DNA from: Labia minor
Lineage: Eukaryota > Arthropoda > Insecta > Dermaptera > Spongiphoridae
DNA: 64,000 nt
Reading direction: 5' to 3'
NCBI GenBank assembly: GCA_963082975.1
Contig: OY720347.1
Span: 32,691,398-32,755,397 of the forward strand
Shown in pieces: positions 35,601 to 49,077 of this stretch. Each line of letters begins with the position of its first letter. The stretch's first letter is position 1. A program made the position numbers and the translations under genes. The notes under the pieces were generated by a model, which ran no database searches, was not told the origin of the DNA, and saw nothing but the letters and a program-made list of their open reading frames with translations.

Positions 35601-38600
35601 CCTATACATCTCTGTGAAGCTATTATACCTCAAAGTCATTGGCCTCATTGACCACATTGTTATCCCTTTCTATCTTAAGTCACCTCCATCGATTTTCTAT
35701 CTTCTCCTAATTTTTCATCTGCCCCTGCGTTCTTGGGCTATCCACTAATCGTTTCCCAATTTAATTTTGTACATTAAATAATTAAACCATTTATTTATGT
35801 TCACTTAAGGTTATTTATGAATATTTTAATTAATTTATTCATTTTTCAATATATAGGTACATTTATTTTCCGATCAAAAACACAATATTTATTAAATTAA
35901 ATTGCATTTAATTGGTTATCTATGATTTAATATATAATATTTACAATCTTTTTAATCTATGTACATCCCATGTTCTCAAAATAGTTAGAACCTATGTTGG
36001 AAATATTTTTTTTTTTTTTTTAATTTTAATTAGATACCATATATAAGATATCATTAACAATTTTTTGTTTTAAATTAATATTTATATCTCTTATAGTCCT
36101 CGTCCGCCGAATTTGAGATCGAGGGATCGAACCTCGCCAAGTTCATTTCGAATTAAGAATAAATAATAATAAACCACAACATAACAATAATTCTGAGAAA
36201 GGTGGCTAAAATGGAGATTTATTCCAAAGACCAATAATTATAAAAAAAAAATATTTATATTTCAAAAATTTACTTAAAAAATAAATTTAATATTATAATT
36301 ATAAAAAAAAAAATTTTCCTATATAAAAGTTATAACTTCTCCCAGTACCTTCTTCCGCATCTTTTTAAAACAAACACTCGCTTCGGACTCTTCGTTCAGT
36401 ATATACATGTATTATTTTTATAAATTGATCTAATATCATATTTTTTTATAGGTTTACCTGTTAGCATATATATTTTCATATTTGCTTTCCTCAATTCTTG
36501 AATGGCTGGTTGTGTAGCTACTTTCAATCGATTTTCCAAAATTATTAATCCACATAGTGTGAGATCAATTTCAAGTTCTTCTCTTGTCATTTTTTGCATT
36601 TTATGAAAATTAATTTCAGCAGGAAGATCACGACAAGCAGCAGCAATTACACGATATCCTTTCGATGTATATGTTTTTAAAATCTCTTTCGTATTCTCTG
36701 GAACTTGATTTAAAAAAATAATCAATAAAAATGTTTTAAGAGATTAAAACAATTTATGGATACCAGTTTCAGGTCTACATAAAGATATAATCTTTTCGGG
36801 AGATCCTTTGCATAATACTTCAAAATGATCCAATTCTAAAGCCCTTGTAACAACACTCATTCTTTGTAATGTGGAATTAAATTGATTTTGTCTAATCATT
36901 CCAAATTCATTTGATGCCTAAAATTAAAATTAATTATCATATGAAATTTCGACAATAATAAAATTCTAATTTTATTAGAAATATATATTTTGAAAAATTT
37001 TCATACAATTTTCGGATCTTTTATAATACTCGATACAAGTAAATCATATTTTGAATTATCATTAATATTTGGTTCTTCCAAAATCCATCCAGTAGATTCA
37101 AACATCTTAAAAATATAATTAAGAAATTAAAAAAAGATTCAACTCTATACCTATAAATATATATATATATACACTTACTTTGACATCTAATGGATCCCCC
37201 AATACTTCATTATTAATATACGTTAAAGAGTGACAAGAAGCCATTATTTTAACTAATCGAGAAATCTCTTCTGAAATTTTTGCTTGCATTTGTTTAATAT
37301 TTTGATATGGAATTGACCATTCAATTGGCGAGATCAACACTGGAATACACCCCCACATATCCAATCCATCTTCTGTTAAAGTTCCTGTCTAATAAAACAA
37401 ATTTTAATTAAAAAAACGATAAAATTTATTTAAATATACTAGAATTTTTATTAAAGGAGCTGCTATCAAGTCGGTTACACCATTTGCGCGAGTAAAGGTA
37501 TTGTATAAATAGTACAATCGAGATTCTCTAAACCAGTGGTTCCCAAAGTAGTCTATATCGACCCCCCGGGGTCTATGGCGTCCTGCAAGGGGTCTACGCC
37601 AGTGAAATAAAAAATTTGGGGGTCCATGAAATGAAAATGGGGGAACTAAAATATTATACTATCTTATAATTCAATTCAATATGGCTTTAAAAAAAAGGTA
37701 AATATTTTTTCCGATATGGCACTTAAACATTTTCGATTTTTCAATAAGGCCCTTAAAAAAAGGTAAATTTTTTTACAAAAAATCAATTTCAGGTTAAGTA
37801 GAGGGTCTACCCAAAACCGAAAAACATGACAAGGAGTCTACGCCACAAAAAAGTTTGGGAACCTATGCTCTAAATCTTTATCTTGATGGAAGGAGCTACT
37901 TTTTTATTTTTCCAATTTTGATCACTTAGGCTGGGTGTATATAGACCCCAGTTAGTGAGAAATCCCATTTCCAGGCCCGGAAATTTCTTGAACTCGGGTC
38001 CACGAAGTTGAAAGACAAGCGTGTTACCTTCCAGATTGCGTTGATATATATACATATATATTTATTATAATTGAATCAAAAAAATATACCTTGTCAAAAC
38101 AGATGCAATCTATACTTCCGGCAACATTGATAGAATGCGAATTAATACAGTATATTAAGTTTCTACTTAATCTTGATTGGGCATACATTTTGCCCATTGT
38201 AATGGCTGCTGGAAGAGCTGCTGGAATTACAATAGTAATGATATCTAAAGTGTAAATGGCAACTGCAGATGCTTCGATTCCACGAGAAATCTAAAATGAA
38301 TTAATTATAAATTATTTTTAATTAAAAAAAAAAAAATTAACTTGGTTAGCATGGTTGTTAGCATGGTTGATATTTTTTTTTATAAATGTATAATTAGCGA
38401 TCAGAAAAATAAATAAATTATTAAATTAATATACTAAGTAAGATCAATCTATCTCTATGATGAAAAGGATCTTTTGGGTTCAACAATTCATCTAACTGTT
38501 CCACTGATTCCCCCCTCTATCCAATCATCCATTTCTAAATTAACTCCTTTTTTTACTCTTATTAATTTTTTCTTTATTATATTTTTAATTGTTTCATAAT

Positions 38601-41600
38601 TGGATTTGGCAATTAAATAAATCTCTAAAATATATTATTATAATATATAAATTTTTTCAATAAATAATACATTAATCAATTTCGAAATCAGCATAAACAA
38701 GTTACTAAAGTAAATAATTATATATACATACACACACCTTATCAATTAAAGTATAAAGACATCCAAAAAAAGCTATAATTGCGAGTCCAAGCATTCCTTT
38801 ATAAGGATCTCTATCCATCTGAGATTTTGCTCTTCCTGGGTAAAGAATGTAACGAATGAGCTCGCCTTTTGCAGTATCAAAACCAGTCCGTGTGACTACA
38901 CAACGTACATCTTCTCCATCGAGAGATCTCGTTTGTATCACCTTTGAAACAAACATATTATACATAATTAGTTATATATGTATAATAAATGATATATTCT
39001 TTTACAAACTTTAGTATTTAATTCTTATAATTAGCTTAATTAACAATATAATATTGATTTTGATTAAATTAATTTTAAAATATAAACAATCACAATCTTA
39101 ATCAATAAATGATTAAATCGAATTTTGATTAAAAAAAACTTAAAATATATTTAAAAAAATAAAATAAAATAAGTGATTAAATCATGCGTTGGCTTATAAT
39201 TAGAGTTATTGTGAGGTGATTTATTAAAAAAAAATTCCTACTTTATCATAATTCAATATGGAAATTTGTTTTAACCATTTATTTACATGGATAAGAGATA
39301 ATATCGAGTATTTTAAATTTATAAATTATAAAATAAGCATTTACTTATTAAAAAAAAATTGATTATATTATTAACTTAACATCTGATAATCAAATACAGT
39401 GTAGTTTACCAACGCTTTAAACATTTCAAAATTACAAACCGAAATTCCATGTTTATATTCATTTTGAATAATTAAACACTCGTAATTTATTAATACTGAA
39501 TTAATAAACTAATTATTTTCTTCTATTCAATTTCAAAAATATATAATTTTTACATATCTTTAATGGATTTTGTTTAATTATTTATTGAAACTATAAAAAG
39601 AATAAATCAATTATTTTATTTGATAATCGACTAATTATTATAATTATAGATATAGAAAAATGTTTAATTCATTTTTAAGTCCTTAAATTCATCTCATACC
39701 TTTGTTCCACTAAAAAGCGTATGATTAGAATCTTCTTTTACGTTATAAAATTTATTTAATTTTAATAAGGGAGTTTTGGTTACAGGAACACTTTCACCTA
39801 AAAAACATATATAATAATTTAATATTTGTTTACAATAAACATTGAAAAATTACATATGTTCCCTTAAAAAAGATACAACGCCAAATAAATAATATTATTT
39901 ATTTTTAATAAAAGATATAGGTTTAATAAATAAAAGGGTTTTTATATATAGACATTTATGGTAACATTTATGGATACTCTCTATTTATTTATTCTTGGAG
40001 GTGGATTAAGAGCACCAGTCGAAAGCCTTCGGCCCGCGAGACACATCTGGCCCGCGACACATGAGTAATTGAATTAATTTATTAAAAATTAAATTTTTTT
40101 CATTAGAGATTTAAAAGATAAAAAAGAAAAATTATTTTGAAGCTTTATTAAATTAATATTATGCATATAATTGAAGCTTTTTTTCAAAATAAATTTATAT
40201 TAATCTTACATTTTTTTAATAAGCATTATATTTATATTAATTATTAATATACTAAATATTAGAAGGAAATCTATCTATAATAAACTATTTGTCTTAATTT
40301 TTCTCAAGTTTCGGGTTCATTCCTAGGATGGTTTTTACAATCTTGGGCCGAATTATAAAAAGGTTGCCTAACAAGTATTTAGATACTCAATATAACTTGT
40401 ATTCAATGAATAATTTGATGATTTTTGATCTGAATCATTCAAGATGTAATATGATTGATATAGATCTTACAAAATATTCTCAAATCACAAATATTCCTAT
40501 ATTAGGATTTATTACTTACCAGTGAGCATGCTCTCATTAACAATACAATTGCCATTAAGGAGAACTCCGTCAAAATTAAGATTGACACCATTCTGAGAAA
40601 TTCTAACTACATCACCAGGAATTAATTTATCACTTGATTCATCTTTCCATCCTTCTGATTCCCTCCAAACTGAATAAATTTCAGTTGAAGTTACTGTTGC
40701 ATGGAGGCTCTTCTGATTCTAAATAATTTAGGAATTAAACTTTAGATTATTTTGTAGTCACAGATATTTTCATTTCAAACAAATCGATATCAAAAAATGA
40801 AAATGAAATCTGACAACATATTTTATCAATTGATCATAAACCTAGCCACCTGTCCTATCAAGCAATGCTATTTCTCCCACCTAAATCGACCGAAGGCCAA
40901 TTTGCAAAGAAGGGTTTGCTAATTCCATTCAACATTCATTCGATTCAAATTTGAAAAATGGATGAAAGTAAAAATGGAGAGGTATTACCTTGACCCTACT
41001 TTATTTAAAACTGATACAATATTTAATTCAATTTATTGTTTCATCTAATTCTTCAATTTTTCTTCAAGTAAATATTTCATTTTGATTAACTAATGGAATT
41101 GTTACACAAGATTATTTGAACCCATTTATTAAATTTCACTTTAAAAAAATATTATTTATGTATTATTTGAATGAATGTAATATTTTTAAAATAAATTATG
41201 TACTTTATAATATTATGTCATGTTCATTGTATAATTAGCTTGTTATCTCCTCCCATAGAAATACATTAAAAATAATAATATATGATGATAATTAAGTTTA
41301 AATTTAAATTTAAATGTAAATTAAGAAAAAAAACACACAATCAAAGTTATCAAATATAGTTTTTATATTTTATTTATGCCATTATTCGAATTAATTTATT
41401 ATTATTATTAAATTAAATAGTGAATCATGGTAAAAGATTAGATGATCGAGATAATCTTACCTTTCGAGTTTGTAGAATGGAAGAGGCGATTCCATAAACA
41501 GACATTATCACAATGGCAATACAGTAATAATAATATTTTGAAGAAAGCCATACAGTTAGTGTAAATGCTTGAAAAAAATAAAGTGGATTTAAAATTTCAA

Positions 41601-44183
41601 GTAGTAATAAACGTCCCAAACTCTGAACAGGACAATCAATTAGGTTTGGTCCAAAAATTTTAGATCTGCAAAATAAAATTATATAATTTAATGTTAAAAA
41701 AAATTTAAATTTTTTAAATTTTTCAGTGATTTAAAATAAATATCTGAAAAATGAAATTATAGAATCATATTTAAAATAATATTTATAATATTAATCTAAA
41801 ATTTTAATTTTGATATATTTTAATATATAATATGATATTTAAACAATAATAATTATTTGTTTCAGAACATCTTTCTTTGTTGTATTATCATATCACCTTG
41901 AATTGTTGTTTCAGTACAAGTATCAATACATGAGCTATTCCATTTATTATATAATCCAATTTGGAGATCTAACGCAATACGGTTTATACATTGAGTCATA
42001 AATGTCAAATATACATAATATTAATAATATTGATTTAGCCACTTGATTGATATATTAATATATTAATATAATTTATGTAAATCAAAACTTGTTTTTATTA
42101 GAATAAAAAATAATTTTAAAAAAATAAAATAAGAATATTATAAAAAATCTCTTTATTTTTTTTTCTTTTTTGAATATCAGCCAAACTTACAAATATGTTA
42201 ACTTAGGACTTGAATTTCGACCTATTTACTTTTTTTTATTAATGATTTAAAATTGCAACTTTGAAAACTTCATAAAATTCTCAACCACATAAGAGGTCTA
42301 TAATGCATGCTTTGGAGGATAGTGCCTATTTCATCTTTAAATGCATTTTTTTAATCTTTTTTAACTAAAAAATGGGATTTATCCTTTTTATCAAATATTC
42401 ATTTTTGAATTTTAAATTTTTAGAATATATAAAGAGTAGTTTTAGTAATCTTGGACTAAAATAGAAAAAATAGTCATGAAATTAGGATATACAAGGATGG
42501 CGCAGATGGATCGGGTGGTTTTAAACTTCTTGTCAAACTGTCAATTTTTAAGATATTGGATTGAAATAAAGTGCAAAACGTGTAGTTACAATGGAAGTTT
42601 ATTAACAAAAAATTAGTAAAGTTAGTTTTTAATTATTACATCCATCAAATGCCCTCCTCGAGCGACGCATTCTTGGAGCCCTTAATGTTCCGCATTGGCC
42701 GCTCAAAAACACGTTTTGCACTTTATTTCAATCCAATATCTTTAAAATTGACAGTTTGACAAGTAGTTTAAAACCACCCGATCCATCTGCGCCACTCTGT
42801 ACATAGTAATGCATGAGAAATAGCTTGTTTCAAATTTTATCAATTAACTTCTTCGGAAGTGGAAATATATATATGTCAATATATAAAACAATTCTTTCAG
42901 ATTATAGGGGTTCTTTTATCAAAAATTAGGAAAAATGAATTATAATAAATTGTAATGTCAAATATATTTTCATAAAGAATAATACTGTCAATAAGTATAT
43001 TTTGCTTTACTTTATAGTGACATAAATAAATATTTCGAATCTTAACAAAATCTAGGGATGGACATTATTATATTTATTAGTTCAAGATCGATTGTATATA
43101 ATTATTAAATAAATTTTAGAAGCTAAAAAAACAATCATTAAAAATAATATTTCCGTGCCTTAATCAAATATCCAACATTTGCCCGGGGCTAAACAAAAAT
43201 TCCTTTTGCTCCTTTTAAGCATAATTATAAATGAAGGAAATTTTTTCATTTTTCTAATTATTTTCATATTTCCTCTTTGGAATGAGAAAGCTTTTATGTT
43301 AGAATGGATAATATAGCTAAAGGCAATACATACATATAGATATATAATTGTAATTTGTTCAAATCATATTTTAATAAATATACCTACATATATGTATATA
43401 TGTGATTTACATTTTATATAGTTCCTATTTATTTTTTACACTATAATAGGAAAATATATATTGTTTTAATTAAATCAAATATTAATAAATAACAACTTTT
43501 TTATGATATACTATTATTAATATTATATTGCAATTATAAACAACATAATATAATATTTATTAGTATTATTATGGTTTATGAAGCATCTCAATGCTTTGGG
43601 CATATATATTATATTTAATTCAATATATCAACCGATTTAGTAATCATTGTATGGTTTTAAAATTTTATACATTTGCTATGATTAGGTAACTAACCTTGAG
43701 AAATGTGAAGAACTGTCGTAACCAGTGATTGAGGCCAATTCCTCTTTGGTGGGACCGCAATCAAGTCCTCGTAATCTTTTAAATACGTTATCATGCCATA
43801 TGAATGGTACCTTTTTAACCGTAATTAACCGCAATCGAGAAATTTCTGAAAATAAATAAAATATTAATTAATATAAATAAAGATTATCTTACCGTTGATG
43901 TATGTTATTATTTTGTATGAAGTTTTGTATGAAAATAAATATTAAATGATTTAAATTTATAAGGGTAAGAGACAATTCTAAAAGATATTATTTATTATTA
44001 TTTTTATTTATCATAAAAATTCTGATCTTGATCTAACAGTAATAATTTGCTCTATATGAAATACATAAAACAGAAACTTTCACTTTATATAAGCATAATT
44101 TATTTTCATATAATTAAAGAAACGAAGATTATTTATTTGATAATAAAAAAAAAATTACTTAATAAAACAACTTCTTATTCTAC

Positions 44184-44226
<43 letters not shown>

Positions 44227-46046
44227 ATGATTTTTCAATCTGTTTTTTTTTAATTAATGAATTTAATTCAATTTTTATGAATTTGTTCTTAATTATTAAT
44301 TAACATAGGAACGGATGGTCTGTGCTTAGGAAATTAATATTAAATCCCCAACTGAATTTTAAAATACCATATAAAAACAAAGTCCCTGCCTTTTTTAAGC
44401 GACTCTCAATGGAAATAAATGAAAAAAAAAAATAAATTTTGAAATTATTTAGAATATAATTATAAGCTCAATTATTGTTTAAAATTGGAATTCCCTCAAG
44501 CAAAATTTTTCTTATGTAATAAAATAAAAAAATAAATCAGTATTTTTTGTTCTCTAAGATTGGAATCTGAAATCCTGGAAAATTAATTTTCACAGGAATA
44601 AATAATATTAAAGGAATGTAACTGAAAAAAAATGATACGTTAACAAATAATCTTGGTATTTAAGTGTTTTATTTAATTGTCTCTTTTATTCAAATAAAAT
44701 TTCCAATAACAAGATTTATTAATAATAATAAGATTATTTTCATCAACCCGATGGAATGAATTTATTGTTTATATATATATATATATATCTTATATATATA
44801 TATATATATTGTTTGTTATTTATTTATTTATTCTCTTTTTAAAGGAAAAAATAATTTATTTAATACAAGTAAGAAAATTAGTATATAGAAGAGTAAGAAA
44901 ATAAATAAAATAAATATTTACCAATGGATTCACCATCTTCGACATAAACTCGGACAGATTCCTCACCCTTTTTTTTGATTGCATCGATTTTGTTTTCAAA
45001 TAATTTACTATCATTTTCACTGTAAAAACAAATGAAAGTTTCTATAAATATTTCTTATTAAATAAATAATATTATATATATATATATATATATTACAATA
45101 TTAAAATAATTTTTTTCTAGATATAATTTTAATTTTATTAATTAATGAATTAATTAAACCTTTTTCTACTCTTACACTTTTATTAGTAAAATAATACTTA
45201 CAAAGTGTCTTTAATCTTCACTACGTAATATTCTTTATACTTGCCTTCAAAAATTTCCTAGAAAATGAATATATACGTATATTTATTTAAATATAAACAT
45301 GTAATTATTTTAAATTTTAAAACGTTTTTATTAGAAGATATATAATTTTATGGCAAATCAAATTGAGATATGAATGAAATATTAAAGTGATTCATATATA
45401 TATAAATGAGTCAATTCTTTTTATAAATTTGTCTTTGAAAATTTTAACAAAACGTTTAAAAATATCAATTAAGGTGGAGGAGAAGATACTAAGCTTGAAC
45501 TTTTTCCCTTGTCCTTCCCATTCTCTCAATATATATATATATAAATATTAATGAGAAGAATGTTAGAGGAGGGTCAAAGTTGGATGAAGATAACAAGAAA
45601 TAAGACTATTTAAAAATGTGTTTGAAGCGGTCAACAACAAATAAAATATTTAATGTAAAATAAATAAATAAATAAATAAATAAATAAAACGAAAAAATTA
45701 TAAAGTATATTCATACCACAACAAGTATCTTGTTAGCATTTAGTAAGGAAGAGGGTCGGTGAAGTGCAAACAAATGCCAGTGTGGTATCCAATGAAATAC
45801 CACTCGAAGAAGTCCTAATGTCATAATATATCCAATCCATGTCAAATATACTCTGAGCGAACTTTTTTCATAACCATAGATTTCCTTGAAAAACAAACAA
45901 ATAATATTTAAACGAACTATTACTTCATTAATAAAAAGAAAAAAAAAAAAGGAAAGAAAACAAATATATTTTTTCTACCAAGTGATCATCATCTTGAATT
46001 CGTATTCTTTGGTGTTGAGGGCTTGTTAAAGTTGATTCACATTTTT
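32656..46046 (-). CDS. P5B-type ATPase, ATP13A2/ATP13A3-like (5' exon missing)
   Basis: P5B ATPases are endo-lysosomal membrane pumps; the animal members ATP13A2/3 move polyamines. Eighteen exons keep frame: 46046-45979, 45884-45717, 45257-45202, 45019-44922, 43845-43695, 41665-41461, 40718-40520, 39797-39700, 38941-38738, 38290-38090, 37388-37179, 37105-37007, 36917-36764, 36703-36458, 35346-35180, 35116-34912, 34809-34676, 33459-32656; about 1,155 residues. They contain the N-terminal membrane entry ([15 protein letters not shown]), actuator motif [24 protein letters not shown] with the phosphorylated Asp (split by an intron), KGSPE, and [13 protein letters not shown], the P5B form of the hinge motif. 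The last exon carries six or so C-terminal membrane segments. The first listed exon starts in phase 1, so an upstream start exon of roughly 20-40 codons remains unlocated. The M4 signature reads PAALP rather than PPALP. Two hAT MITEs lie in introns. Confidence 0.93.
33948..34209. mobile_element. hAT MITE in a P5B-ATPase intron
   Basis: The 262-bp element starts CATAGGTTCCCAAAGTGG, ends AGTTTGGGAACCTATG, and is flanked by a perfect 8-bp duplication ATGTAGAG (33,940-33,947 and 34,210-34,217). The interior has repeated GGGGTCTA/GGGTCCA motifs and no coding frame. Confidence 0.92.
36090..36245 (-). repeat. tRNA-like (SINE-type) dispersed repeat, copy 2
   Basis: On the minus strand it contains GAGGTTCGATCCCTCG, a perfect T-arm-like stem-loop that fits a pol III B box (GGTTCGATCC). 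It shares the rest of its sequence with the copy at 25,130-25,320. It lies in an intron of the P5B-ATPase gene. Confidence 0.5.
37534..37867. mobile_element. hAT MITE in a P5B-ATPase intron
   Basis: The 334-bp element starts CAGTGGTTCCCAAAGTAG, ends AGTTTGGGAACCTATG, and is flanked by CTCTAAAC (37,526-37,533) and CTCTAAAT (37,868-37,875), a 7-of-8 target duplication. It is the same family as the element at 33,948, with similar GGGGTCTA motifs inside. Confidence 0.88.
40015..40070. mobile_element. Old hAT terminal remnant
   Basis: CGGCCCGCGAGACACATC followed by TGGCCCGCGACACATGAG is the paired GGCCCGCGA subterminal motif of Charlie-like hAT elements. No opposite end is found, so only a fragment remains in this P5B-ATPase intron. 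Confidence 0.45.
42492..42799. mobile_element. Tc1/mariner (IS630-type) MITE with long inverted repeats
   Basis: Arms of about 90-95 bp are inverted copies of each other (both contain GGCGCAGATGGATCGGGTGG and TGCAAAACGTG) and are flanked by TA. Between them a scrap on the minus strand reads [12 protein letters not shown], resembling the C terminus of IS630-like transposases. The element is therefore a deletion derivative of a coding transposon. It lies in the largest intron of the P5B-ATPase gene. Confidence 0.85.
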
Positions 46047-46633
46047 CTGAAACAAAAATTATTTTTATTAGAAATTTTGAAATTCATATAGATAGTTACT
46101 AAACTAAATTTAAATGTAGTAATTTGTTAATCGATATATGTTAGGAAATTTGAGCATTTAAACATTATTATCTATTAAATATTTCAAGATACTTTTTCCT
46201 GAAAATTAACTCTCTTTCAATAAAATATTATTATTATTATTTTTTGTCAGTCATATAATAGTTTTTGAAAATTAGAATATTTAAATAATTGATATTCCTA
46301 ATGTATATTGACTTTATTATGTTCCTTTGTTAAAATTAATATACAAAATCAGTTCATATGAGAATGATAGAGATACATTATCTTCATCTAAATTCCATTT
46401 GAAATAGAAACCAGTCTCTTAAAATTGTTATTTTAAAGCAAGAAATAATAAAATTAATATTCCACATTATTTTTCAAAACCAGTTAAAATAATAAAATTA
46501 TCAATTTTAGTTGAGTGTAGTTCACTTAAATTTACACTTTTGTTGGGGACAATTTATAATGAGTACTGATTAACCGATAATTTTCATAAATTAATAAAAA
46601 AATATTATATCTGTTTATATACTATATATTAAA

Positions 46634-47095
46634 CTAGATGATCCCTGTACCCCCGAGTGATACATAGTATTTGGTTGAAAGTCTGTATGTAAAAGGTTTT
46701 CATCCATTTTGTTTCAATCAGTATAAGTAGATAAGACATTTATTTGTTTTCTTGTAAAATATATTAAACAGTAAATTAATTATATATTATTATTGTATAT
46801 GTTCTCGAATATTATTATCCTGCGTGATTAGAGATCTTAAGTATTTAAATATTTATACTTTTTTAAATTTTACATTTCGTATGTTAATTGTATGTAAGTC
46901 GTATCCGTATCATAATTCTTGAATTTTTATGTTTAATTACATTTCGGTTGATTTTTCCCCAATTTCTCTAATCATATGTCTCCTCTTCCAGTCCAATTCA
47001 TTTACCTATCAATGTTGCAAAAGGCATTTAAATTTCTTAATTTAGCTAAAACACTCCATTTTTTAAAATTTCAAATAGAGGGAGAGAGAGAGAGG

Positions 47096-47136
<41 letters not shown>

Positions 47137-47201
47137 TTTCTATGACAGCAAAAAAGTAAACAAATTACATACATACAAACACTCTCCTTTATATATATAG
47201 A
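46634..47201 (-). mobile_element. Short Helitron copy (minus strand)
   Basis: On the minus strand it starts TCTATATATATAAAGGAG, continues with GTTTGTATGTATGTAATTTG and TTTTTTGCTGTCATAG, and ends ACTCGGGGGTACAGGGATC, then ATCTAG before a T. The start and the pre-terminal AACAAAATGGATGAAAACC block match the larger copy at 58,824-60,717. About 46,800-47,010 is LINE-derived (IREIGEKS on the minus strand). The GC-rich hairpin present in the large copy is missing here. Confidence 0.7.
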
Positions 47202-48459
47202 AGAAGATGGAAGATATTAATACTTTGATGAAAGTTATTAATTTTATTTAGATATCAAAAATTAATGATGTTCTTTATTGAATAAAGGGTTTTTAGATTC
47301 GAAATTGTTTTTTTAAAATAAATTTATCACAATCTTTTATCTTTTATAATTTAGTAGTTTAGAGATCTACACATATATGTATACAATTTTGTTATATGCT
47401 TAAATTTATATTACAATTTAATTTACTTTCTGATTTATGTATTCGTTAAAATGAATAGAATTGAATATAGAATGCTTAAAAAAATGTATTGTTCCATAAA
47501 AGTTATCATCTTTCCATTCAGTTTATATTAAATTAAAAATAAACACTATGAGTTTTTTAAGTAATAATAAATGAATAAATAAAAAATTGACAAAGAGGAG
47601 CGAGTACATAAAATATTATATGGTATAATCTACAGTTTGAATAGAGTAAAATATTTTTTTAAGGATAATTGAAAGTTTTTTTTTATGTAAAACAAATGCA
47701 AAACAATTAATTATAAATAGAATATAGAAAAAAAAACATGATTATCTGGCCAGGAAAAAATAAATGTATATTCATTTCAATATGTTTTTATCATTAGAAT
47801 TTTATATGCCAATAAAAACTCTATTTGCATGTAAAGATTATCGTTTTAATTTCCTCTGATTTTTTTTAAAGTATTTATTTAAAATTTTTTTATTTTAAAC
47901 AATCCATATTATGACTTTGATACTAATTAATGGCTATTTTAAGGACCTTATACATATTTCAATAAAAAAATAGAATAGAAATCAGATTAAATATTAGAAG
48001 AATTATGCCGAGACATATTATTTAATCAATTAGCTTGTACAATTAAATTATTTATCTTTTCATAATTAATAATTATTTATTTATTCAATAGCTTTATTTT
48101 TATTTACATACATACATTTGTTAAATTAATCTAAATGATATTTTTTCACTTAACTATTTATTTAAAGTATAATCAAGTGCTTTTATTTCATAAACAAGTT
48201 CAAGTTGATAAAAAAAATAATTATTGAAATTAACCAATTTCCTTAAGTAACTTAAGAAATGAGTTATCATATTTGAATAAGAGAACTATTCTAAAACATA
48301 TTTTCTTTATTTATTCAAGTTTTTTTTTGATTTCTGAACCATTTTGTCAATTACATATCTTTATTATATTTAATCATTATTTTATTAAATTATAAATTAA
48401 TTGAAGTTAGTTATTATTTGTTGTAAAAATTAATTTAATTAACAAAACTGACTTGTTTT
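47202..48459. other. A/T-rich DNA upstream of the P5B-ATPase gene
   Basis: There are no coding frames or recognised repeats. The missing 5' exon and promoter of the P5B-ATPase gene may lie here or in 46,047-46,633, but no ATG exon with a phase-1 donor could be chosen with confidence. Confidence 0.35.
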
Positions 48460-49077
48460 TATATCTCAAAAAACTAGGTCTTTTGGCGTGGGGGAAGCTT
48501 TGGGGACGATAGTAGCCACCTACATGACCAGATGAAGCGTGTCTATTTTATTATAAACGAACACCGTTGTGTAAGGAGGATTTATTTTGTCCGCCATCTT
48601 GAAGATCAACACAATTTTATCAAATTTATTTCAAAGGATCGTACTTTGTTTTCTTTTGTAATTTTTGTAAGTATAGTGTATTCTACGCGTTTTTACACAT
48701 TCTTTAAAATTAATACTAAGACATTTATTCACACATCTCTTATTGTTTACTATTAGCAAGTTTTTATCTTCAATTGTGTCGAAGGTGTGATATGACGCAT
48801 TGTGTGTGCGGGGAATTTGACGTGCATTTTACCCGGGGTAACAGTGAATGTTGGACGACATGGAGGTGATGATCATGAAACAAAGAGAATTGAGCAAGTT
48901 GCCCATACTTTTTTATGTGTGACCCACGGTTTTGGGAAAATTGAACTCTCTAAACAAATTTGTAATACTAGGGAAATATTCGTAGTCCCAATATTGTGTA
49001 AAAATATAATTTAAGCTATATACTAAAACTTAAAACTAAAAACGATCCCGAATTGTGCGTTTTATCGCTCGGTTTGT
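48460..49077 (+). repeat. Dispersed repeat C, copy 2
   Basis: Counterpart of 21,383-22,024, with the same order of blocks from TATATCTC, AAACTAGG and CTTTTGGC to CGAATTGTGCGT and CGCTCGGTTT. Just beyond its end (49,086-49,105) is a perfect hairpin, GCCCGGT-AGA-ACCGGGC. Confidence 0.7.

Noticed and set aside
35580-35760. GC-richer patch in a P5B-ATPase intron as a possible exon
   Set aside because: No frame stays open, no splice sites fit, and the flanking exons already join in phase.
40328-40525. 65-codon plus-strand frame
   Set aside because: It lies in a P5B-ATPase intron, just overlaps the edge of an exon on the other strand, and shows no family features.
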